This document shows positions 22,301 to 33,645 of a DNA stretch of 64,000 nt, one piece after another; the stretch's first letter is position 1, and each line of letters begins with the position of its first letter. Below the pieces are notes generated by a model that ran no database searches, had not been told where the DNA came from, and saw only the letters and a program-made list of their open reading frames with translations. The stretch is from Rhynchonema sp. JSB1_4 (lineage: Eukaryota > Nematoda > Chromadorea > Monhysterida > Xyalidae). The position numbers were made by a program, and so were the translations under genes. Where the stretch lies: contig JASAMV010003979.1 of the NCBI GenBank assembly GCA_030248065.1, positions 1 through 64,000 on the forward strand, written 5' to 3'.

Positions 22301-25300
22301 ATATAACATTTATGAACTTTTCGTGTAAACATTTATGAATCCAGCTTCATTCAGAACAGGTAGTTAAGCTACAGTTAAGGCCCAACTATACTTCGTTCTC
22401 TCAGAGAACAAAGAAAAACCATTAAAAAGAGACAAGCGGCGAGAAAGGCCCAACAACCAGAAACAAATTATCTTGCTCGCAAAAAACACAAACGCCAAAG
22501 AACGAAGTATAGTTAGGCCTTTACAGTTAGCTAAGTTATAGTCAATGTTTTTTGGCAGTAACATTTATGAACTTGAAGTTATGTATTTTCTTACATTCAA
22601 TACTTACCAACAACAGCGTTCCTTACAGAATTACCACACCACACGGCATTGGCTGAGTTCGTGCTTCAGTTTGCGAAACGTTTAAGATTAGTTTCTTTCA
22701 TAAGTGAACCACCACATGGCATTCACAAACTGGTTGAGAAATGTTTATGTGCGTTTTTATTGCCATGGCTTGGCCTTAGATGTTTGTCCTTTGTTACCTG
22801 CAAGGTAATCACCGATCTTTAATGTATCTTTGTATCACCGGTCTTTAATGTGTTACTGTGGCTGCGGTACAGCCAGGTTCTCAGTGGGTGGTCCGGTGTA
22901 ATAACAAATTTTATTAGCGCACACACTGATGAATGCATGCGTAAATTGCGGTACATTTATCTGGCACCTGAGGTTTTTGCGTCATTATATTCCTCGTCCT
23001 CATTCATTCATTTTGCTTGCCCCGATCTAAGGGCAGTCTACCGTTGTCAAACATGGATGCACACGCTGCGCACGTTCTTGCTTTCGGTCTTTTTGACCCG
23101 CTGCAAACGCAGAGCGTGGTCACTGAAAACAACGCGGTTAGGATCACCGCTTCAATTCGAGTAAGTGTTGTACGCTGGTATGCTTATGCTAATTGCGTCG
23201 TGCGGTTCATTGGTAGTTGGCGCCTTATACAAGTACAGTTTGTGCGTCCGCGAGCCCTGCACCAGTGTTAGATAGCTTAGTGCCTGCCTTGTAATTTTTA
23301 AGGCAAGCGTGTTACAGCTGTGGAACAATTTTGATTCGTGAACTATAAACCGTAGCGACTGTGGCGCATTGAATTGCGTTATTTCATGTTTTTTCATTTC
23401 AGCTGTTCGCCACGTTCTGCACGTACATGGTCATGTTTGAAGATGTGGTCAACGGCTGTAATTCTGTAAGGAACACTGTTGTTGGTAAATGTTGAATGTA
23501 AGAAAATACATAACTTCAAGTTCATAAATGTTACTGCCAAAAAACATTAACTATAATTTAGCTAACTGTAACTTAACTACCTGTTCTGAATGAAGCTGGG
23601 TTCATAAATGTTTACACGAAAAGTTCATTAATGATATATGTAAAAAACGTTAACTATAAATTGTTTAACGGTAACTTAACTATTTGTTCTGAATGAAGCT
23701 GTGTTCATAAATGTTCACACGAAAAGTTTATAAATGTTATATCTAAAAAAACGTTAACTATAAATTGTTCAACGGTAACTGAACTATCTGTTCTGAATGA
23801 AGCTAGGTTCATAAATGTTCTCTGCCAAAAAAAACATTAACTTTAACTTAGGTAACTGTAACTTAACTATCTGTTCTGAATGAAGGTGTGTTCATAAATG
23901 TTGCGGTATCGTACGTAAACATGAACGGAAGAGGGGATCCAGGCAACCTAGGTCTAGCCGGCTCCGAGACGGGCGCTTGTAGGATGCGCAGCAGTTCTAC
24001 ACGCAGCAGACATCCGTGCTAAATGGGTGGGGATGATAGGAAGAGGGACGCGGGTGGGTCTCTCACTTATGCGCGCGGGCTGGGCCTTCACTTATATGGA
24101 GACTAAACAGCAGCGCCAGCCAGGCAGGCTATATTAGAAAAGGGGCGCGGGGTATTATCATTTTTTCCCGCGCAATGTGCGAAAAATTAGGAGACACCAG
24201 ACACCCTGTTGTTTTCGAACTTTTCGAATTTTACCGCACAATGTTCGTTTTACATCAAATACATGGGGGCGCGGGGGGCGCGGGGGAGCGCAGGATGCGA
24301 AATAGCCCATGAGGCGATTTGAACTCACAATCACTACCCCTGACAGCGGGGGCTTTGCTGCTCTGTTTCGGAGGCACTGGTTTGTACGCTTGACCCGTTG
24401 CTCTGCAAAACAACAGCCCGGGTTGGTGAAATCGTATAATGTAGCTAGAGCAGCTATAACGGTATACCCATAATACAGTTTCTGTACCTGTATAAGGCCT
24501 GCACCCACAGATGGCGTTCGTTTTCGTCGTCGGAGGCAAATTTGAGCTCGTCGCCTTCTTTGTACGCGGTAAAGAAGAATTTGCCACCTTGTGCGAATAA
24601 GTCTGAAAGTTACCGTCCTGGTTTTAAACACCGGATAAATCATGTCCCAACTTGTTTCTTGATAATAATCTCTGATTAGTTATGTAACCTGGATCTGGTT
24701 CCAGACAATAATCAACAGTGAACCCGTCCATGGCCATGAAATCTGTCGGTTCTGCCCGTCGCTCTTTGTACGTACACATGGCGAAGGTGTACTGTGAGAC
24801 CTGCACGCCGCACAGCAAATAAATGTTTTTTTTTCACCGGGCACCGATCATGTTAATGAGGGTAGAGTATGCAGAGGTGGGCACTAACTTGTACAAGACA
24901 GAAGTAGCGTCGTTTCCATTTCTTCCATGCGACTTTGCCCAGCGCATAGCAATAGCCGCAATATTTGAGATTCTGCGGTTTTTCGGTGCGAATCGCAATG
25001 CGAATTCGGAGCCCGTGATCGGCCGAGCCCTTTGGTACCGTCATCTTGTACCATTCGGGCGTTCGGGAACTGTTGGGCGTCGGTTTGATCAGCACCTATT
25101 GAATGATGTTTCATAATGTTTGGCTACATTGTGGTACCCAAAACTACACTACGTGAATTGTGCAATCCGCCTATTTTCACAGACAGGTCAAAAGCCCCGT
25201 GACTCCCAAAGTGGCCTGGGAGCTCGCTCTATGTTGGCCTTCAGATCGCCAATGCGCGCAATGTGTTGTCAGCGCAGTGCACAGCAGTGGTTTATAAACC

Positions 25301-28300
25301 CTTTTATACTCACCTTTCCGATTTCTTTATCATCCAAAGCGAACAGTGATCGATTTTCGGCGTACAATTTGACCCGAATATAAGGCAACACGTGTTTGGT
25401 GGAGAAATCACCTTGTGTGTCCCAGCTGAAAAGACGGTAAGATACAGGGTGAAAGATTACAAAACAAATCCTCACTCAAGTTCATGCGCATGACTTGGTC
25501 GGGCGTTTACTTCTGACGTTTCACTTTCTAGTTCTTACAACTTAATTTCATACTAACAGCAAACAAGCTTGTGCATTAGAATGTGCAGGATAGTTTGCAT
25601 TCACTCCAGTGTACATTACAATAAGCCCGCAACGTACTGTGGTTTGCTGGCTTCGGCGTGGTCGGTCTGCAATTTCTCACTTCCCTCCACTTCCATCGTG
25701 CAATAGACGATACTGTTGGACTGTAACGACTTCAACTCCTTCGCTTCCATGATGACAATCTGAAACATCACAGAGTAAGGTATGCTTGTGTGCGGTTTGA
25801 TGAATGAAATAATTCACAAATTTTTAACGGGCCTCCATTTGAAACTGCAAAATGACGTCGGATTTGGAAAGACTGCCGCCCTCCTCAAGGTGGATCGAAG
25901 TCGACGAACTGTGGCGCTTCAGACTGAAAATACATACCGTTTGCTGTCTCACATGTTTCGAGCGAGAAATCACACAGCTGGGATTCGAAAATTATTACCA
26001 ACCACTGCTAAAAAACGAAATCAAACGTGATAACACCATTCCAAAGGTATCTATAGCGTACATTAAAATGGTGAGATTGATAGAAGCGACGAACTGAAAC
26101 CAAACTAACATTTAACATAAAAGTCAGCACAATCCATAAGTAAAAGGTGCGGTTGCGCCATAAACCAGTCCCAAAAACGTGTCATGCATAGAGTGCTTAC
26201 ACAGGCACACTGTAGTATTGAAGCACTTGATCGAACCAATAGGAGACGACATCAGTGGTTTGCAGGGCCATCGAGTAAAGCGGGTTCCATATGAGTTCAC
26301 TGCCCGGCACCGATTGGTAACAACACAGTTCGGTGCCACTAAAATACAACATCAAGCACGTGGGGTGGCCACAAAATGCAGTGCAAAATATAGCGAACGG
26401 TTTTGCAACATTACTTCACAATGACAATAAACGCTTTTACTAAAATGATGAGCTCATTGGGTGTCCGGTGCGGTGCAGCACAAATTCAGCAAGTTTGGCA
26501 CACTTCAATACTAAACCTAAAATGAAACACAGTATAACATAATCACAGTTTTTTCTATTGTGTCAATTCACGGGATCGGAAGATACTGATTGAAAATATT
26601 AAACATGCGGTAAACAAGCCACAGGCACATACGGTAACAGTACATTTGCTGTTTTTTTCTAAAGCATGTACAAAGCCAACCTGTTGAAAAGGGAAATATC
26701 CTCAAGCGAACGTGATCTGCAAGCGAAAAGGGGGAGTAAAAATAAGATTTCTTGATTTTGAAAAACGTGGGTGAGTTGAACAGATTGCAAAACTGCTCGA
26801 AGCTCAGCAGGGATTGAAGCAAAATTAAAAAAAGCCGTTCATTTAGCCAGCCGTATTGGACAGGCAAAGAGAACTGGGCACGTACAGTTTTGTCCAACCA
26901 CTTGCTCATGAGACACGTCTTCTTGCAAAGTACTTTGGCTGTGATTCGCAGGACAATTCCAAAAAAGGCGTGGGCACGAGTGTCGAATTTTTGCCAAAAC
27001 AACGAAAGAAAACGCGCGTTATTTTACATGAGCCAACCAACGAAGCAAAAATGTCGCACGAGCAAATGGTGGCACCATACATATATTGAATACATTGTAC
27101 GAGTAAACACCAAACCCGAAAATTTGATGAAATTTCACTTTCATAAACTATCGAGGGACAATGAAAGTTTGTGCTGACAAAATTAAGGAATTGCAAGAAG
27201 TTTCCCGAAAATTGTCAAACGCCCAGTAAAAGAACTGAGAAGTGCTTAGTCACAAAAAAGATTTTCGAAATAGAAGTTTGCTGAAATAGTTTCGTCTTTG
27301 GTCTGGTTTTCCACAATTGGGAGAGGACGATCCTCAGGACGACTGGGTTCCTAATCAAATCCTAAATGACCAATTGTATACTGACCAGCACAACCACCAC
27401 ATACTGAGCTTAACATAAGCAATGGGTACAAAATTGGTTCTGCAAAATTGTGTCAAACGTTTTCATTCCCGGTAGGGTGGTGATTCGTTTCGTTACGTTG
27501 CGTTTCATAGACAACTGCAAGAGCATGAAACGTTATTTCAATTCCACAAAACTTCCCAGAATACTGGAGTTTGTGTTCGACGTGCCAAAAAGTTTATCCG
27601 CAGGACATTATGACCTTTGGACACGCATCATTAGGCTTCGCGCCACCACGACCGGAAATGACAAGTTTGACAAAATTCCGGATGATGAGCAAAAATTACA
27701 CACACACGCCATACACAGCACACAGACACACACGCGCACTCACAATTTACTATTTGTGTTAGTACTGCAATCGTTGGGAGAGTTTTGATTTAGCATGAAT
27801 AATGAAATAATACGAGTTTCTTCGTGGATCAGCTTGATCAACGAAAGAAACTTTTCAAGGAAACCGTGGCAGAGTGCACAGCACATACCGTCGTCCGCTG
27901 CGACCAGTGCGATTGCTGGACGACCCACTGGTTATAGGCACCGAGTCAAGATTGGTCACAAGCAGGTTGATGCCCGAACGGACCTGCGCAGGGCGAAACA
28001 TTTGTTTTCGATCGTTCATCATTTGCTTTACTGTTTGTCATTTCTTCCTTCTTGGTAAAGTCAGAAAAAGTGACTACATACCTCGTCGATATAAAGTGTC
28101 TCCATGTCCTTCACGACGAATTTCGGCATCAATTTCCGGCTCTGAATATTGTTTCACACAATTTGAAGTTTTCTCTGAACTTGGCTTTATACAATGGATT
28201 ATACGAACAAACGTACCCGCTGCATTTCCTGGACGACTTCCTTTCGCGTCTCCAGTTCCCGGCGAATCGCGGCTGCTTGTTCGTCAGGATTATCCAGCTG

Positions 28301-30876
28301 GAGCAAAGATAAGGGAGTTCTAATTTTTATGTAGTGTAAAATGTTTGACTCAGTTTTTTAACTTTTTGTATTTTTGTATTTTTACAGGTCATTCATTTTT
28401 ATACGTTTGTATACCTGAAGGGCGTTGAAGATGAGCTGATGCTCGAACTTTTTCACACCGAGAATTTGCTGGAACATGTCGTACAGTTGGTCTTTGCCAA
28501 GGATTAGATCGGCATTCGCTTGTTGACCGGGACGCGCACGAGCTCTGCAACATCATGTTGTTATGTCGTTGAATCAAGCGCACAGTGTTTGATCGACAGG
28601 GCAAGAGACACAACGTAGACAGAATGTTTCGAGACAAAATCAGTAAGAACGAGGAAATACCGTCCCACACAAAGAACTCACTCCAACTTGGCTGGGTCAA
28701 GAATGATTTCCAAATCACTACAGAAGTTGCTGTTGTTGTATTCTCGCATTTTTTCAATTCAAGTGCTTTTAAAAGCTGTACAGACAACTCGAACCTGCTG
28801 TTCTTCGTTGTGTCTTCATCTCCTCGAATGATCGTGTCGAATTTCGTCATCCAACTGTTGAGCACGGTTTCCTTGCTCAGGCCGTCCATCTCTGGTAAAC
28901 TACAAAAACAACTGCGATGCACCACACGTTTCACTTCAACAGGAAACATCAATGTTCCCCAGGCAACATCAATGGTTGAAAGAAAGCTACCAGGAAAGCC
29001 CAGTGATATCACTACCTTTTTATCCTCTTTTCGATGTTCAGTCTGAAAACTTCGCGAAAATCGTAGGAAGAGAACCCGCCGGCGTGCACAACCTGTTGAA
29101 TTCGTTCGGAACGGAGGAACACCTGCAGCTGGCAGCATTTGTATAATTTGGAATATCAAAAACCATTGAAAGAGAACAGGTTTTTAAGAGAGACAAAATT
29201 TTTAAGATCGTCAACAGAAGCGTAAAATTGATTTTTTAAAACCGTGCCTCAAAATACGACTGCACTGCGTTTGTGAATGCCTCATCGGCCGCAATTTGCG
29301 TCTCACCACGGAGAAAGGCTTGGAAGCGCTCTTTGATCTTGGACAGCTCGGATTTGGTCACTTTCATCTGTCGTCTCGCCATGTCTGCACGCACAAAATT
29401 GTATAAGGCCAAGCTCGGACCTGAGAGACTTTATGATCAGAAAAAGGCAAAGGACCACTGTGTACCTGTTGGTTGTTTGGCGTTGAAATGATATGCGATT
29501 GCCTTGGCGCACAGCACGTACAACTGCATGCGAATCTTGCGGTCTTCCTCCTCTTTCTCGGCTCTGAAATACATAGTACGGAATTGTATGAACAGAATAG
29601 ATCAGAAAAATCAACGGAATATAATTTGCTGTTCTCATGCCAGGTTATACATTTTCAGACGAAGCAAACTTTCGCACTCACTGTATTCTCTCCATTTCCT
29701 CTTTGCTCAAGCCGGGCTCGAAATACGAAGGCTTCGGCACCGGTGGGCCCCTGTATTCACTGAGCATACTGTCAGCCGGTGAAGGGGGTCTCGGGGTGAG
29801 ACTAGATCGTGGTGTGCCGGACTCCGGAGCGTTGCCTTGAAGCAGGGAGTGTGTGGATGACACCTGCAGTCAGTGAAGCATTGTCGGAAAGTTCAAGAGT
29901 TTTGCTTCCATATTATTTTCCACTCAGTGGCGTTTTACAAGAACAACTTGTCAGATATAAAATGTTTGACAAGTCGTGAACAAATCGTACCGGAGCAAGA
30001 TCATTGACTTGATGTCGAGCAGGTGTGCTTGGAGCTTGTGAACTAGTGGCTGATGTCTTAGCTCCCTGAAAAACACAAACACAAGTGATTCAGTGAGATT
30101 TAGCAATTTGAGATATTAGCCGACAACGCTATACCGCTTGTTTCCGGCTTCGTATGGATCCACCATGATGTTTGGGGTGATAGCTGCTCGCGTAGCTGAC
30201 ATCGGACGGTGTCGGACTGCTGCTGCGTTGGGCACCGGATGAAACACGACGTGGGACGGATAGCACCTGAACCATGTGTGAGGTATAAACGCAACGTGTT
30301 GCTTTTGGGGCTTCTGCCCATGGGTTTGCACACAGTGATATTACAGCCTAGCAATAAGATCCGTTGGTGGGCCCCTTTGGAGGCAAATTTGCCAGATTTG
30401 GCAAATTTCGCGTTCGCACTCACTAGCTCTGGCGCCTCAGCCACTCTTTGAAAGCAGAGCAAAACAGACCAACATTATTGCACTTAGTACATGCAGTTGT
30501 AACCGGTTCTGATTGATGCAACTGAGCTCATCCTGCACAACCTGTAGCGGGAACTCAGTGCTGTTCAGAGCCCCTGCTTTAAAACGTGAAATTGGGCGGT
30601 ATTTGTAAAACTGAGCCATCACCAATCCCATTAGTACATCAACTCATACAGTAGGTACTGAGTTTCGAAAATTGCTGCCCAAAAAACATTTTCGATGTAG
30701 ATTTCCAACATTGGGCATACACCTTAAAATCTGCAATACAATATTAGAGAGAAAATGCGATTTTAAAAATGTAACAAATTAAAAAACTAGTATTCTTTTC
30801 AATGAATGTAAAACCCCACCTCTGAGCCATCATCGTGCTCATAATCGTCTTCATCCGAACTGCTCGCCCCCAACAT
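16385..30876 (-). CDS. CADPS: calcium-dependent secretion activator (CAPS / UNC-31), complete gene
   Basis: About 38 exons join in phase into roughly 1412 aa, close to the ~1350 of animal CAPS. Start [19 protein letters not shown] (30876-30820) resembles the acidic CAPS N-terminus; the end is LHDTTPGWC at 16385. Diagnostic stretches in order: [30 protein letters not shown], a C2 domain ([20 protein letters not shown]), a PH domain ([20 protein letters not shown]), [47 protein letters not shown] and [20 protein letters not shown] of the MUN region. CAPS binds PI(4,5)P2 and syntaxin/SNAREs and primes dense-core vesicles for Ca2+-triggered release of neuropeptides and amines. Exon map (high to low): 30876-30820, 30266-30135, 30065-29991, 29863-29682, 29563-29466, 29384-29248, 29122-29016, 28899-28795, 28544-28415, 28297-28217, 28141-28082, 27983-27889, 25908-25833, 25759-25638, 25425-25314, 25095-24889, 24800-24689, 24602-24488, 24402-24338, 21534-21398, 21310-21247, 21180-21057, 20981-20880, 20818-20755, 20694-20571, 20468-20362, 20261-20105, 20035-19894, 19807-19652, 19591-19444, 19381-19307, 19236-19153, then a variable linker (listed separately), 16929-16798, 16724-16620, 16522-16385. 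Confidence 0.97.
17501..18992 (-). other. CADPS: CAPS linker: three phase-0 exons, possible cassette exons
   Basis: Between ILSFA (19153) and [10 protein letters not shown] (16929), where vertebrate CAPS has only a short linker, three minus-strand segments have good splice sites and start and end in phase 0. These are 18992-18951 ([14 protein letters not shown], resembling the conserved helix end), 18550-18491 ([20 protein letters not shown]) and 17710-17501 ([20 protein letters not shown] followed by a Ser/Asp/Lys-rich run ending TSQLDI). Each could be skipped without a frame change. The first is likely constitutive; the other two may be alternative exons. This is inference from splice signals, not homology. 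Confidence 0.5.
17951..18197. mobile_element. inverted-repeat MITE, ~50 bp arms, in a CAPS intron
   Basis: Left arm 17951-18000 begins AGGTGGAGTTATACTTGTCC and is the reverse complement of the right arm 18144-18197, which ends GTATAACTCCACCT, with a few mismatches and a small insertion. It has no coding capacity and sits in the intron between the two linker exons. I could not see a convincing target-site duplication. Confidence 0.75.
21627..24300. mobile_element. 2.67 kb foldback-like transposon with ~0.85-1.0 kb terminal inverted repeats
   Basis: Both ends read TCGCATCCTG(T/C)GCTCCCC inward, followed by the same GC-rich segment and GTATTTGATGTAAAACGAAC. Left arm 21627-22634 and right arm 23458-24300 are inverted copies. 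Inside each arm about four ~105 bp tandem units repeat, each carrying AACATTTATGAAC and CAGCTTCATTCAGAACAG. Long inverted repeats built of tandem subrepeats are the hallmark of Foldback-type elements. The 823 bp centre (22635-23457) has no transposase-like frame, so the copy is non-autonomous. It fills almost all of a CAPS intron: 36 nt separate it from the donor and 91 nt from the acceptor. No target-site duplication was evident. Confidence 0.9.
22378..22521. mobile_element. 144 bp hAT-like MITE nested in the foldback element
   Basis: Termini AGGCCCAACTATACTTCGTT and its inverted copy ending ...TATAGTTAGGCCTT enclose an A-rich core. The element is flanked on both sides by TACAGTTA (22370-22377 and 22522-22529), an 8 bp target-site duplication typical of hAT transposons. 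The right arm of the host foldback element lacks the insertion and has a single TACAGTTA at the matching place (about 23565), so the empty site is visible. Confidence 0.9.
24488..25908 (-). other. CADPS: C2 and PH domain exons of CAPS
   Basis: Exons 25908-25833, 25759-25638, 25425-25314 and the start of 25095-24889 encode the C2 domain ([40 protein letters not shown]). The rest of 25095-24889 plus 24800-24689 and 24602-24488 encode the PH domain ([48 protein letters not shown]). The basic KKWKRR patch is the expected PI(4,5)P2-binding face of CAPS-type PH domains. Order and spacing match animal CAPS, so both modules are intact. Confidence 0.93.
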
Positions 30877-31568
30877 TCTGCTCCAGATCGAGTATTTCTC
30901 TTTATTTCGGGTTTTTCAAAATATTCGATCAAACTCCTGTTCCAGTGACCGATTAAGACTTCATCGTATGATCATGGTTTCAAGGAAACATTCAGCTTTT
31001 TCATGAACATTGACGTCGGTCAATTCGCGTCGCCTTTTTAATGTGGATGCTTAGGGTGCAGCGTCGGAATGACGAATGTTGGTTTAGCAATGGCAAAATA
31101 ATAATAAAATCTGCAGGTCAGAAGGAACACTGGTTCGGTGTCGGTCCATTAACAATCTCTGTGTCACCACCACATGTTAGAACAAGCACTGACGCTGATG
31201 AGCTGTACAGCTTATCATAGCAGTACAATACCCCAGCGGCAGTACAGCTGATTACGAGTCATGAAGCTGTTATAAGAAGGTCAAAAGGGCTTGCTTGTGG
31301 TACCTAAGTAGCCATTCACATGCAATATCCTAGCGGTAAAGCGCGAGCCTTCACGATTGATTAAAAAATTTTCAAGCATGTCACAGGCCATACAATATCT
31401 CGAGTCGCTCGCTGGATAAAAACATCCGCCTTGGAGCGAAAACGTATGCATGTTTATTCATCCATACATTATGTTGCTTGGGTGGCTCACTCACATTGTT
31501 TACCAAAAATGAAGTATATTTCCATGACAGGCTTAAAACCGACTGCCGATCAACATACATATAAGCTA

Positions 31569-31748
31569 TTCTCCTACAATTGCGGGGCCCGTCTATTTGG
31601 AGCCCGATAGGGGGTTTACTTTCTGGGTAGGGTTAGCTTGGGCTGCGCTCAACCCTATCAATACGCTTAGCCTAAGCCTAAGCCTAAGGCCTAAGCCGAT
31701 ACCTAACCCTGAAAGTAAACCTCTGGTAGGGCCCCAATTGTAGGAGAA
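31569..31748. mobile_element. 180 bp inverted-repeat element containing TTAGGC-like repeats
   Basis: Ends TTCTCCTACAATTGCGGGGC and its inverted copy (GGGCCCCAATTGTAGGAGAA) enclose a second inner inverted pair (GGGTTTACTTTC...GGGTTA and TAACCCTGAAAGTAAACC). The centre has several tandem CCTAAG units at about 31665-31697, that is TTAGGC on the other strand. No coding sequence and no clear target-site duplication. Confidence 0.8.
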
Positions 31749-33124
31749 GAACTGAAACGTCACCGCGGTCTACGTGATGTGAGCAAATCAGTTAAGGCTT
31801 TTTATGATTGGTGGCCTTGAGAACTTTATGGTAATTATCCTGGTTTAAATTTGCACTTTAGTAAACGAGCCGCACTGTCCGAACATATAGAGGAAAATTA
31901 GCGAATAGCAAACAGTTATTTGTTTCAGTCGGTCAAAAAAGGTCAACTGAATAATGTCACAACGACCTGGTACATTTCCGGTTCTGTCGTTTTTGTGTGG
32001 TCTGTAATTGGTATGCATTGCAAGCTCAAAATCAGTGTAAGTATCGCGGGTGGCAGATTTATGTATGTATGGAACGTCGATGGTAAAAATTCTAACTAGA
32101 CAACATGAAACCAAAACCAGGTCAATGCTGTTGGTCCACATTTTTTTGAATAAGCCAAACGAACTCAATTGAACGTACTGTAAGAATACCGTTGAGCTAA
32201 GACTACTGAGACCTAAACTTATATGACTTGAACGTATCGACAACGGGACATCATGTTGCTTGACGCTATTGAAACAAACAACAAACGTTGACTATCGTAG
32301 CATCAATGCGAGGGCATATTCAGATATCGAACTGACGCGTTAAGCGGTTCCCGAGCTGAGCACATGGATGCTTGTACGCGTGAGCCACATCCACTGAGGC
32401 GACACCGTAATAAACGGTTTTTTCTCAGCGGCAATGCACAAGCGTAATATATGTAATGCATGTGCGAGCAGATTCTAATGAAGCAAAAACGCATAGCCGC
32501 ATATGTGTAGTATGAACAGTACATGGCTGTTTGGCGTTTGCTGGCCCGTAGATTGAAACTGTAAGAGCGTTGGCTACATTGTCTAGCCATTGTTGGGCAT
32601 CAGGGGAGCACGGAGCACTGTCAGATATTTTCACATTTCTGTGGGTACCGAAGAATTTTTGCAGGCTCAGTCAGTGTCTGGAACAGTAGCGGGGCAACGC
32701 CTCTACTGCACTTGCACATGCTTAGGTTTGTCCATGGTGGGTAAGTAATGGAAAGGCTCACGGCAGTGCACAGGAATAAACGGCTGTAATTCGAATCGAT
32801 AGGCCCATATGGATGTGTACATATACCATATCCCATTGGACAACAGGGCCCGGACTCTGTTGCTCACGATACCAAGTGTATTAATGGTACACACACATGA
32901 TCTTATACGTCAGACATTGCATGTGTAGCATAGTACATGCAGCATGTACCTTTAATCACAGACAGACAAAGTACAATGATCGGACGACCGTTCGCAACGT
33001 CAAATCAGATTTGTTTTCGAATTTGTCAAGGTAACGGATGTCAGCAACACGCGCCTTTATGCAAGCAAAACAATACTGTGGTATAGTCCAGCAACGAACC
33101 GAACACTTTAAAGGGACAAATCTG

Positions 33125-33164
33125 AAAAAAAAAAAAAAAAAAAACCCCCCCCCCCCCCCCCCCC
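33125..33164. repeat. A20-C20 homopolymer junction
   Basis: Twenty A residues (33125-33144) run directly into twenty C residues (33145-33164) with no interruption. Confidence 0.95.
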
Positions 33165-33645
33165 ACAATACACGTAATGTCAATGAGTCAAAGCACGCCT
33201 CCATGTCAGGTGACGGTGTCCGTCCATCAGCCCATGGCAGGTGACACTGCTGGCTGGCGTATTCCCTTCCTCCACGTTGTAATGAAAGAGAAATTCAATT
33301 TCCGACAAAAATATTGTTGCGCCTACATTATCATTTTTACGAAATTTATGTTTTGGGTTTGTCCACTTGGTATAGTTGTGCCTAGATCAGGCACAAACAT
33401 GACAACACTCAGTTCAATAAATCAAGGGCATTTTTTTGTTGAAAACACTGAACAAACAATTTCTTTCCTGTGGTGAACGAATACAATGTTGAAAACGTGT
33501 GAGTCTTGCTTTATCAATGTCCAAAAGCTTTTTACACACAATTAAATTTGATCGAATTATTTTTTTCGACGCATTCTATTATTTTTCAGTCTTTTTGCAA
33601 AATTGGTCACTCGGTTTCTCTTTCATTAGATGGTAAGGTATATGT

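Noticed and set aside
22850..23164. 104-codon frame in the centre of the foldback element as a transposase
   Set aside because: Too short, with no catalytic acidic triad or zinc-finger pattern.
27697..27745. CA-rich stretch as a functional element
   Set aside because: A simple ACACAC microsatellite within a CAPS intron.
28389..29159. 256-codon minus-strand frame
   Set aside because: It reads through introns of CAPS: only short parts match the conserved protein and the real exons change frame at splice sites.
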